Shown here: piece after piece, positions 1-7,131 of the stretch
How positions within the stretch are numbered: position 1 is the stretch's first letter
Layout: every line of letters begins with the position of its first letter
Source of the DNA: CAYONP01 sp964405335
Lineage (GTDB): Bacteria; Armatimonadota; UBA10988
DNA: 64,000 bases
Reading direction: 5' to 3'
Assembly (NCBI GenBank): GCA_964405335.1
Contig: CAYONP010000006.1
Span: forward strand, 1-64,000
Position numbers and translations under genes: made by a program
The notes under the pieces: model-generated
What the model was told of the DNA's origin: nothing
Databases searched by the model: none
Seen by the model: the letters and a program-made list of their open reading frames with translations, nothing else

Positions 1-194
1 CGGCGGGGTGGGGGGGGCGCGTCCCCCCACCCCCCCGGCCGCCGCGGCGCGCCGGCCCTACCGGGCGGCCGGCCGCCTCGGCGCGGCGGCCCTACCCACG
101 CCGGCCGCCGGCGCGGGTCGATCGGCGTGGCGGTTACGGCGCGCGTCGCGGCGCGCCACGATAATCGATAGCGCTCAACATCGGAACCGGCCGG
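1..194. other. GC-rich non-coding stretch with short inverted repeats
   Basis: No credible gene is visible. The first 130 bases are almost pure G and C, with nested palindromes around positions 60-110 (GGGCGGCCGGCCGCC) and two CCCTACC motifs like those in other intergenic repeats of this window. A GATAAT at 160-165 could be a -10 box for the membrane-protein gene starting at 195, but no good -35 lies at the right distance. Confidence 0.5.
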
Positions 195-2189
195 ATGCAG
201 TCTGAGACCAGAAGACCGGGGGGCGGGCCGCAGATCGGTCTCGGCCTCCCCGTTGAATCGAGCGAGCCGCTGGGGGCCTGGCGGTTCCTCCGCGCCGTGG
301 TCGTCTCGCTGCTGCTCACCCCCATCATGGCCTACTGGGGGGTCGACGAGCCGGTCGACATCATGCTCTCGCTGCTCGTTCCGCCGGTCAGCGCGCTACT
401 CGTGCTGACCGCGATCAACCTCCCGCTACGCCGCTACGCGCCGCGGTTGGCCTTCACCACCGGCGAGCTGATCCTGACCTACGGCATGTTGGCCACCGCC
501 TGCGGCGTCGGCTCGGAGTGGATGTGGTGCATGGACCGCCAGAAGGCGGGCTTCGCGCTGTTCGCCAACGAGACCAACCAGTTCGAGACGCTGCTCCTGC
601 CGCACCTGCCGCCGTCGCTCTTCTTCACCAACCCGGCGCCGCTGCAGGATTTCAAGTCGGGCGGCCACGGCTGGGACGTGGTGCTCTCGCATCTCGACAT
701 CTGGTACCGCCCGATCCTCGTCTGGACCTTCCTGGTCAGCTCGCTCTGCCTGTCGATGATCAGCATCTGCTCGCTCATGCGCAGGCAGTGGACCGAGCGC
801 GAGCGGCTGGCCTTTCCGATTATCCAGTTGCCCTACGCCATCGTCACCGCCTCGAGCGATCACAAGCCGGCCTTCTGGCGCGAGCCGGCGCTCTGGATCG
901 CGTTTGCCACCATGGGGCTGATCGACCTGTTCAACGGCCTCCACTTCTTCTGGCCCAGCGTGCCGCTGATCAAGGTCCGCTTCCTCGGCGACCTGAACAA
1001 CCTGTTCCACAGCCACCCCTGGAACAGCACCGGCTGGACGCCGGTCGGGCTGTTCCCGTTCATCTTCGCCCTGGTCAGCTTCCTGCCCACCGACCTGGTC
1101 TTCTCGATGGTCTTCTTCTTCTTCGCCCGCAAGGCGCAGCAGATCATCGCCGCGGCGATGGGCTATCCGCAGGGCGTCTTCGGCGGCGGGTACCTCATCC
1201 CGGCGCCGCCTTACTTCGGCGAGCAGACCTGGGGCGCGTTCCTGGCCCTCTTCGTCACTCTGATCTGGAACTCGCGCGAGCACCTCCGGCAGGCCTGGCG
1301 GCGCGTGCTCCACGGCGGCGGCGAGCCGGGCGACGTCGCGCCGCGCTGGGCGATGCTCGGCCTGCTCGCCGGCATCGCCGGGATGATGTTCATCGCCAAC
1401 CTGGCCGGGCTCAAGCCCTGGTTCGGACTCGTCTACATCCTGCTCTACCTGGCCTGGAGCACGGCCCTGACGCGGATGCGCGCCGAGCTCGGCCCGCCGA
1501 CCCACGAGATGGCCTTCACCGGACCGAACCAGTTGGTGGTCGACTTCATGGGCAGCCAGGGGCTCTCGGCGCGGGCCATCGTCGGCATGTCGACGACCTT
1601 CTACTTTTTCAACCGCATCCACCGCTCGCACCCGATGCCGGGCCAGCTCGAGGCGATGAAGATCGGCGAGCGCGACAAGGTCGACCAGCGCTGGATCTTC
1701 GCCGGCTTGCTGGTCGCCTGTGTCGCCGGCTGCATCGCCGCGCACGTGGTGACCGTCTATCTTGGCTATCGCTGGGGCGCCTACGACCCGGGCACCGGCC
1801 AGTCGGGGCTGGTCAACAACCTGCTCAACAACCCGCGCCGGCCGAACCCGACCGCGATGGGCTTCGTCGGGCTCGGCTTCCTGGTCGTCGTGGGCCTTAA
1901 CTTCGTCCGCTTCCGCGTGGCCAGCTTCTGGCTCCACCCGGTCGGCTATGCCCTGGCGATGAACTTCGGCGTCGACTACTTCTGGTTCGGCATGATCCTG
2001 GCCATGGTGCTCAAGTGGGGCGTGCTGCGCATCTGGGGGCTGCGCGGCTATCGCAAACTCCACGCGGCGATGATCGGCATCATGCTGGCCGAGTACGCCG
2101 CCGAGACGATCTGGTCGCCGGTGGCGATGATCTGGCGCATCCCGACCTACTCCATCTCGATCAACGGCCGCCTGGGCTGGAACCAGTGA
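195..2189 (+). CDS. DUF6785-type polytopic membrane protein
   Basis: A 664-residue integral membrane protein with about twelve or more hydrophobic segments spread along its length, for example residues 29-50, 56-75, 165-190 and 235-255. The overall pattern, including LRRYAPRLAFTTGELILTYG near residue 75 and a C-terminus ending in a short polar tail, matches the DUF6785/DUF6784 family found in Planctomycetota, Armatimonadota and relatives. The family resembles oligopeptide transporters in topology, but its substrate is unknown. The start is ATG at 195. The TGA stop overlaps the GTG start of the methyltransferase downstream, so the two are probably translationally coupled. Family assignment is from memory of the sequence pattern; transport function is an inference. 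Confidence 0.82.
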   Translation: MQSETRRPGGGPQIGLGLPVESSEPLGAWRFLRAVVVSLLLTPIMAYWGVDEPVDIMLSLLVPPVSALLVLTAINLPLRRYAPRLAFTTGELILTYGMLATACGVGSEWMWCMDRQKAGFALFANETNQFETLLLPHLPPSLFFTNPAPLQDFKSGGHGWDVVLSHLDIWYRPILVWTFLVSSLCLSMISICSLMRRQWTERERLAFPIIQLPYAIVTASSDHKPAFWREPALWIAFATMGLIDLFNGLHFFWPSVPLIKVRFLGDLNNLFHSHPWNSTGWTPVGLFPFIFALVSFLPTDLVFSMVFFFFARKAQQIIAAAMGYPQGVFGGGYLIPAPPYFGEQTWGAFLALFVTLIWNSREHLRQAWRRVLHGGGEPGDVAPRWAMLGLLAGIAGMMFIANLAGLKPWFGLVYILLYLAWSTALTRMRAELGPPTHEMAFTGPNQLVVDFMGSQGLSARAIVGMSTTFYFFNRIHRSHPMPGQLEAMKIGERDKVDQRWIFAGLLVACVAGCIAAHVVTVYLGYRWGAYDPGTGQSGLVNNLLNNPRRPNPTAMGFVGLGFLVVVGLNFVRFRVASFWLHPVGYALAMNFGVDYFWFGMILAMVLKWGVLRIWGLRGYRKLHAAMIGIMLAEYAAETIWSPVAMIWRIPTYSISINGRLGWNQ

Positions 2190-2974
2190 GCTACCGCTGG
2201 GACGCCGACGAGTATGCCCGGCATTCCGCCGCGCAACTCGAGTGGGCGCGGGCGCTGCTGGCCAAGCTCGACCTGCGCGGCGACGAGGCGGTGCTCGACC
2301 TCGGCTGCGGCGACGGCAAGGTCACCGCCGAGCTGGCGGCCCTGGTGCCGGCCGGCCGCGTGCTCGGCGTCGACAGCTCGCCGGCGATGCTCGACCTGGC
2401 GCGCGAGCGGTTCGGCCACCTGGCCAACCTGGCCTTCGCCGAGCACGACGCGCGAGCGCTGCCGTTCGTCGCCGAGTTCGACGCCGTCTTCTCCAATGCC
2501 GCGTTGCACTGGGTGGTCGACCACGCACCGGTGCTGGCCGGCATCGCCCGCGCGCTGCGGCCGGGCGGGCGAATCCTGCTGCAGATGGGCGGGCGGGGCA
2601 ACGCGGCCGAGATCCTGTCCACCATCGAGCCGCTGCTGGCCGAGCCGCCGTGGAGCGAGCACTTCGCCGGCTTCAGCTTCCCCTACGGCTTTCACGGCGC
2701 CGACCAGTACCGCGGCTGGCTGAGCGCGGCGGGGCTCGCGCCGCGGCGCGTCGAGCTGCTCGCCGTCGACATGAAGCAGCCCGGCGCCGACGGCCTGGCC
2801 GGCTGGGTGCGGACCACCTGGCTGCCCTACACGAGCCGGCTGCCCGAGCCGCTGCGCGAGCCGTTCATCGCCGCCGTGGTCGGCCGCTACCTGGCCGACC
2901 ACCCGCCCGACGCCGACGGCACGGTGCACGTGGCGATGGTCCGGCTCGAGGTCGAGGCGACCAAGCCCGGCTGA
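2186..2974 (+). CDS. SAM-dependent methyltransferase, class I (trans-aconitate methyltransferase-like)
   Basis: 262 residues starting at GTG 2186, whose last two bases are shared with the stop codon of the membrane-protein gene. This start is chosen because the open frame further upstream lies wholly inside that gene. SAM-binding motif I is VLDLGCGDGKV near residues 36-46, followed by the acidic post-I motif VLGVDSS. NAALHWVVDH near residue 110 is typical of the Tam/UbiE-like group. The C-terminal half has the aromatic-rich fold (WVRTTWLPYTSRLP) seen in trans-aconitate 2-methyltransferases. The actual acceptor cannot be read from the sequence, and coupling to an unknown transporter-like protein gives no firm clue. 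Confidence 0.85.
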   Translation: MSYRWDADEYARHSAAQLEWARALLAKLDLRGDEAVLDLGCGDGKVTAELAALVPAGRVLGVDSSPAMLDLARERFGHLANLAFAEHDARALPFVAEFDAVFSNAALHWVVDHAPVLAGIARALRPGGRILLQMGGRGNAAEILSTIEPLLAEPPWSEHFAGFSFPYGFHGADQYRGWLSAAGLAPRRVELLAVDMKQPGADGLAGWVRTTWLPYTSRLPEPLREPFIAAVVGRYLADHPPDADGTVHVAMVRLEVEATKPG

Positions 2975-3006
2975 CCGGCCGCGTGGCATCCAGATGACAT
3001 CCGTTG

Positions 3007-3026
3007 CGGCGCATCGCAATGCGCCG
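3007..3026. terminator. Hairpin between convergent genes
   Basis: CGGCGCAT and ATGCGCCG pair over 8 bases around a 4-base loop, between the methyltransferase stop and the convergent MarR gene. No T-run follows, so intrinsic termination is only a possibility. Confidence 0.4.
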
Positions 3027-3069
3027 AACGACCGGGTGTCGTCAACGTCCGGAGTCCGGTCGGACGGCG

Positions 3070-3552
3070 TCAGCCCGCCGACCCATCGCACCGCTCGCGC
3101 GCCTTTTCGAGCAGGGCAATCAGGCCGGCCAGCTCGTCCTCGCCCAGGTGTCCGAGCTGCCGGGCGTGGAGCGCGTCGACCGGTTCGTCGAGCAGATCGA
3201 GCAGGCCGATGCCGGCGGGCGTGATGAACGCGCGGACCACGCGGCGGTCGCTGGCCTGGCGCTCGCGGCGGACCAGGCCGCGGGCCTCGAGGCGGTCGAG
3301 CAGGCGGGTCACGTCGGGATCGCGGGTGATCATCCGCTCGGCGATTTCGCCGCAGGTGCGGCCCTGGTCGCCGGCTCCGCGTAGAATGCGCAGCGCGTTG
3401 TACTGCGGCAGGCTCAGGCGATGCCCGCGCAACAGGGCCTGCACCCCGCGCAGCAGTGCATCGTGGGTGCGCATCAGGTTGAGAAACGCCTCGATCTCGA
3501 TGCTGCGAAACGGGATGGACTGCTTGATCTCAGACTGCAGACGCCGCGCCAT
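3070..3552 (-). CDS. MarR-family transcriptional regulator
   Basis: 160 residues, the usual MarR length. A helical N-terminus (residues 15-45) is followed by a winged helix-turn-helix at about 45-110 (LSLPQYNALRILRGAG, then the recognition region ITRDPDVTRLLDRLEARGLV) and the wing RRERQASDRRVV with the conserved D-R-R. The C-terminal helix (ARQLGHLGEDELAGLIALLE) would complete the dimer interface. Such proteins bind palindromic operators as dimers and usually repress nearby genes until a small ligand releases them. No target is obvious here, because the neighbour on the same strand is a separate run ending at 3815 and the gene is convergent with the methyltransferase. Confidence 0.9.
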   Translation of the reverse strand: MARRLQSEIKQSIPFRSIEIEAFLNLMRTHDALLRGVQALLRGHRLSLPQYNALRILRGAGDQGRTCGEIAERMITRDPDVTRLLDRLEARGLVRRERQASDRRVVRAFITPAGIGLLDLLDEPVDALHARQLGHLGEDELAGLIALLEKARERCDGSAG

Positions 3553-3676
3553 CGCCCACTCCCCGCTGTCGGGAATGACCGTTAGCCGTTGCGAGGAGGT
3601 TCCCTGCCGGAAAGAGGGACGCGACCCAGATCGGTCAACGCACCGCCGGTGAGAGGGCGTGTCGACGTTCGAGGAA

Positions 3677-3768
3677 GGGGCAGGTCTCAGACCTGCCCGT
3701 CGACGAGTCGAGCCGCTCTGGAAGCGAGTTCGTCGGCACTCGGGCGGGTCTGAGACCCGCCCCTACGG
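3677..3768. repeat. 92-bp dispersed double-hairpin repeat, copy 1
   Basis: Two near-perfect palindromes flank a conserved centre: GGGCAGGTCT/AGACCTGCCC (10-bp stem) and GGGCGGGTCT/AGACCCGCCC (10-bp stem), with CCGCTCTGGAAGCG and GTCGGCACTCGGG between them. The same element, nearly identical in stems and centre, occurs at 53728-53820. It lies in the 262-bp gap between the MarR gene and the end of the next minus-strand gene. Nothing else is seen in this gap. Confidence 0.85.
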
Positions 3769-3814
3769 TAGCTCTCCAACACCCCGGATCACGCGAGGTC
3801 CGTGGCGTCGCACT

Positions 3815-5815
3815 TCATCGGAAGCTCAGGTCGTCCAGGTCGACCGCCGCCGTCGCGCCGCCGAGTACGGCGAGGACCAGCGCGCCGGCGGAGTCGGCCG
3901 GTAAAGGCTCGGCGCTGACCGGCCGGTCGCCCACCGTCGCCGTCAACCCGCCCTGGGCCAGGCGCAGCTCGACCTTCACCCAATCCGCGCCCAGCGATAC
4001 CGGCTCGCCAGCCCGCGGCCAGCTCACCGCGCTGCCATCGGGCCGCAGCCGGAGGCCCGCCAAGGGTGCCGCGCCGGCCGCCGGCGCCAGGGCGATCAGC
4101 CGATCGGCCCCGGCGGCGACCCGCGCGCGCAGGCTGACGGTCAGCTCGGTCCGCGGGCTGAACGGCAGGTAGAGCGCGCCCGGCGCGGAGGAGGTGGGCA
4201 GCCAACGCAGGAACTGCCCGCCCTCGGCGACGACACGGAGCGTGCGCACCGTCTGGTCGAATCCCTCGAGTGCGTGCCAGCGCTCGGGGATGGCGCCCGG
4301 CTCGAGCGCCTCGAAGTCGAGCGACAGCGGCGCCTCGGCGGTCAGCGGCAGCGGTGCCGTCGGTGGCGGCCGGTTGGGTTCGGCCAGGCCGGGCAGCGTG
4401 GCGAAGCAGAGCAACGCCGGCCCGCCGGCGCCGGGTGGCTGGTCGGCCAGGAACGACTCGAGCGTCCGCGCCTCAATCTCGCGCAGCCGGCGCTCGCACT
4501 CGTCGCCCAGCTCCAGCGCGCTGCGCAGGTAGCCATAGGCCAGCGCCTCGCTCGCCTCGACCAGCAGCCCGGCCAGCCCGGCCAGGTCGCGGCGCGCACC
4601 GCGCCCGCGCCGCTGGGCTTCGAGCCGGGTCACCGTGTGATCGACCTTGGCCCAGCGCCGGCCGGCGATCAGCACGCTGCGCGTGGCGGTGCGGGGCAGC
4701 GCCGCGGCGACTTCGGACTGGGCGCGGAGCTGCGGCTCACGCGTCAGCAGGAAGGCTGCGGTGAGATCGAAGCGCGGCAGGCTGAGCCGGATGCCGGCGT
4801 CGCGCCGGTCGGCCTCGCTCTCCCGCAGCGCATCGGGCGCCAGCGCATAGACCCTTGGCGCCTCGCCGCGCCAGGGGACGGTGACCTCGAACGGCGGCTG
4901 CGGTGCCCCGCCGACCTGACGGCCGTCGAGCGGCCGCTGGCGCCAGAGCAGCAGCAGCCGGTCGTCGCCGTGGGCGAACAGCGCCGCTCGGACCGCGGCG
5001 GGCGTGGCCGGCGGGTCGAGCAACCGGCACTCGGCCAGCCACGGCTCGAGCAGCGCCAGCTCGTCGATTAGCCGGGCAATCGTCGCCGCGCGGTCGGCGC
5101 CGGTGAACGGGTCGTCGCCGCCGGCGAGGTGGCCGGCATGGTCGAACAGCAGCCCCTTCGCGCCGCTGCCCAGCGCTGCGTAGACGGCCAGGCGCAGCGC
5201 CCCTGGCGTGGGCACCAGCAGATACTCGCCGGCCTCGGCCGAGACCGACTCGGCGCGCAGCGCGGTGGTGCGGTACAGGTCGGGATGCTCGGCCGCCGGC
5301 CGCAGAGCCCGGGCGGCCAGCAGCCAGTCGGGCGGGGCGCACGGGATGACCGCCAGCGCCGGTTGGTCGGCGGCCTGGCGCGCGCGTCGCAGCGCATCGC
5401 TCCAGTCGCCGAAGCCGAGCCCGTTCTCGAACAGGATCGGCGGCGACAGCCAGGCCGGCGTGGTGTCGCCGCCGAGCCGCGCGGCCAGCCGCGCGGCCGC
5501 CTCGGGCGGGCCGAGCGGCTCGACGGCCACCGGCAGGCCGGCGGCTCTGGCAGCGGCGATGAGCGCCTCGGCATCGGCGACGGTCGGGCCCTCGGCAATG
5601 CGCGCGGCGACGAGGTTCAGCCCTGCCGCCTGCGCCTGCTCGACGGCAGCCGCGGCGTCGAACGGGTGGCCGTCGCGGCGGGCCTGGAGCGGGTAGATCA
5701 GACCACGCAGAATGGCCGGTCGGCCAGCGAGCCGGAGCGTTGGCCCGTCGACCGCCAGGTCGGCGGCGAGGACCGGCGCGGCGACGAGCAGCAGCGCGAG
5801 CGCTCGCCTAACCAA
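3815..5815 (-). CDS. Secreted protein of unknown function with glycosidase-like N-terminal barrel region
   Basis: 666 residues from a TTG at 5815, overlapping the last 8 bases of the LarA-like gene. This start gives a clear Sec signal peptide (RRALALLLVAAPVLAAD), whereas the longer frame upstream is just read-through of the neighbouring gene. Residues 30-300 (LRGLIYPLQARRDG, FDHAGHLAGGDDPF) resemble the alternating strand-helix pattern of a glycoside-hydrolase-like TIM barrel, but no catalytic acid pair is recognisable. Residues 300-400 look like a beta domain and residues 540-666 like a laminin-G/jelly-roll module (LSLDFEALEPGAIPERW; AVDLDDLSFR). Probably an exported carbohydrate-binding or degrading protein. 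The link to LarA in one transcript is notable but unexplained. Confidence 0.65.
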   Translation of the reverse strand: MVRRALALLLVAAPVLAADLAVDGPTLRLAGRPAILRGLIYPLQARRDGHPFDAAAAVEQAQAAGLNLVAARIAEGPTVADAEALIAAARAAGLPVAVEPLGPPEAAARLAARLGGDTTPAWLSPPILFENGLGFGDWSDALRRARQAADQPALAVIPCAPPDWLLAARALRPAAEHPDLYRTTALRAESVSAEAGEYLLVPTPGALRLAVYAALGSGAKGLLFDHAGHLAGGDDPFTGADRAATIARLIDELALLEPWLAECRLLDPPATPAAVRAALFAHGDDRLLLLWRQRPLDGRQVGGAPQPPFEVTVPWRGEAPRVYALAPDALRESEADRRDAGIRLSLPRFDLTAAFLLTREPQLRAQSEVAAALPRTATRSVLIAGRRWAKVDHTVTRLEAQRRGRGARRDLAGLAGLLVEASEALAYGYLRSALELGDECERRLREIEARTLESFLADQPPGAGGPALLCFATLPGLAEPNRPPPTAPLPLTAEAPLSLDFEALEPGAIPERWHALEGFDQTVRTLRVVAEGGQFLRWLPTSSAPGALYLPFSPRTELTVSLRARVAAGADRLIALAPAAGAAPLAGLRLRPDGSAVSWPRAGEPVSLGADWVKVELRLAQGGLTATVGDRPVSAEPLPADSAGALVLAVLGGATAAVDLDDLSFR

Positions 5816-7106
5816 AGTGCTGCCGTAGCGCCCAGAGCCCGAGCGCGGGATTGCTGACGAAGTAATACTCCTCCCCGTTCGGCGCGACCCGGAGCCCGTC
5901 CCCCTCGCCGCCCGGCGGGTAGCGCCGCAGCATCTCGTCCAGCTCGCCATAGTCGTACCCGACGCTCTCAATCTCGGTCGGGCTCAGTCCGCCCGGGCAG
6001 TAGCGGATGGTGAACCGGCCCTCGCTCGAGCCGTGGACCAGGTGCGCCGCGGCGGACAGGTTCCGAGCCATGACCACATCGTTGCGCGCCGCGGCCAGCG
6101 TCCGCCGCGCACCGCGATAGCCAAACTCGCGGATCACCGCGTCGATGGCGGCATCCTCGCCGAAGGTGCGCACGCCGGGGGCGAGGATGATCAGCTCGCC
6201 GCCGTCGGCGATGGCCATACGCGTGCGGTAGATCGCCTTGTTGCCCAGCCAGGTCGAGTGGTACTCCGCCGGATCGAGCCAGACGACGACCCGCTGCAGC
6301 GGCGCATCGAGCAGATCGAGGTTGACCTGCTGAGACAACGTGGCGGCCTCAAGGAAGGTCCGGCGATCGTCCCCGAGGTAGAGCCCGCAGGTGTTCAGCC
6401 GCCCGCGTTGGTCACGTTGTCGTACGGTCATCACGTAACAGACCGGCAGGTCGGCGGCGAACTCACGCGCGGCATAGTCGAGCACCCGCCGCACCGGCGT
6501 GTCGGCCCGGCCCATGATCCGCTCCAGGCCATAGGCCGCGCCGAGGAAATGGGTCTTGTTGATGGTCTCCGGTCCGCCCAGGCCGACGAACAGGTTCTTG
6601 CTCTGGTTGGCGATGCCCACCACCTCGTGCGGCACCACCTGGCCGAGCGAGAGAATGAGGTCGTACTCCCCCTCGACCACCCGCCGGTCGACGTCGATCT
6701 CGATGGGGTAGTCGACCAGGCCGCCCGAGACCTCGGCGACGTAGTCGCGCGGCACGGTGCCCAGGCGCGCCAGCCCGTCGCGCCAGTCGTGGACCAGGAT
6801 GCGGTCGGGCGCGATGCCGGGGAACATCCGCTCGCACTGCTCCCAGGTCATCGGCGCGTGGGTGCCCAGCGCCGGCAAGATGTCGACCTCGGCGTCGCGC
6901 AGGTGGCTCGCCACGAAGCCGGTCAGTTCACCGGCGCCGGAGTGGAAGCGGGTGAAGTCGGGCGGGATGAGCAGCACCCGGCGCAGCGGGCCCATCCGGT
7001 CGAGCGCGGCGGCGAGCAGCGCCTCGGCCGCCGCCGGCTCGATCACCATCCCAGGCGCGCCCCGCGCGACGATGGACCCGAACCGTTCGGCGGTCTGACT
7101 GATCAT
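5808..7106 (-). CDS. LarA-like nickel-pincer lactate racemase family protein (DUF2088)
   Basis: 432 residues, the usual LarA length. Family landmarks are visible in order: IPPDFTRFHSG (the conserved P-D-x-T-R near residue 50), ALGTHAPMT near residue 80 where LarA has a catalytic GTH, and the long motif VVPHEVVGIANQSKNLFVGLGG near residues 160-180, which holds the Lys expected to carry the nickel-pincer cofactor, followed by INKTHFLG. Known LarA enzymes racemise or epimerise 2-hydroxy acids; the substrate varies widely among homologues and cannot be assigned. No larB, larC or larE for cofactor synthesis lies nearby. The gene is 25 bp behind the helicase gene and overlaps the secreted-protein gene, so the three are probably one transcript. 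Confidence 0.85.
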   Translation of the reverse strand: MISQTAERFGSIVARGAPGMVIEPAAAEALLAAALDRMGPLRRVLLIPPDFTRFHSGAGELTGFVASHLRDAEVDILPALGTHAPMTWEQCERMFPGIAPDRILVHDWRDGLARLGTVPRDYVAEVSGGLVDYPIEIDVDRRVVEGEYDLILSLGQVVPHEVVGIANQSKNLFVGLGGPETINKTHFLGAAYGLERIMGRADTPVRRVLDYAAREFAADLPVCYVMTVRQRDQRGRLNTCGLYLGDDRRTFLEAATLSQQVNLDLLDAPLQRVVVWLDPAEYHSTWLGNKAIYRTRMAIADGGELIILAPGVRTFGEDAAIDAVIREFGYRGARRTLAAARNDVVMARNLSAAAHLVHGSSEGRFTIRYCPGGLSPTEIESVGYDYGELDEMLRRYPPGGEGDGLRVAPNGEEYYFVSNPALGLWALRQHFG

Positions 7107-7131
7107 GGGCTGGCGACCCCTAGCCGCCGGT

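Noticed and set aside
426..2063. A 545-codon open frame antisense to the DUF6785 membrane gene
   Set aside because: It mirrors the sense gene's GC-rich third positions, has a composition dominated by His/Asp/Arg/Ala without fold-like pattern, and lacks a start context. Typical shadow frame in GC-rich DNA.
3209..3652. A plus-strand frame opposite the MarR gene
   Set aside because: Arg/Ser-rich shadow of a clear regulator; no start signal.
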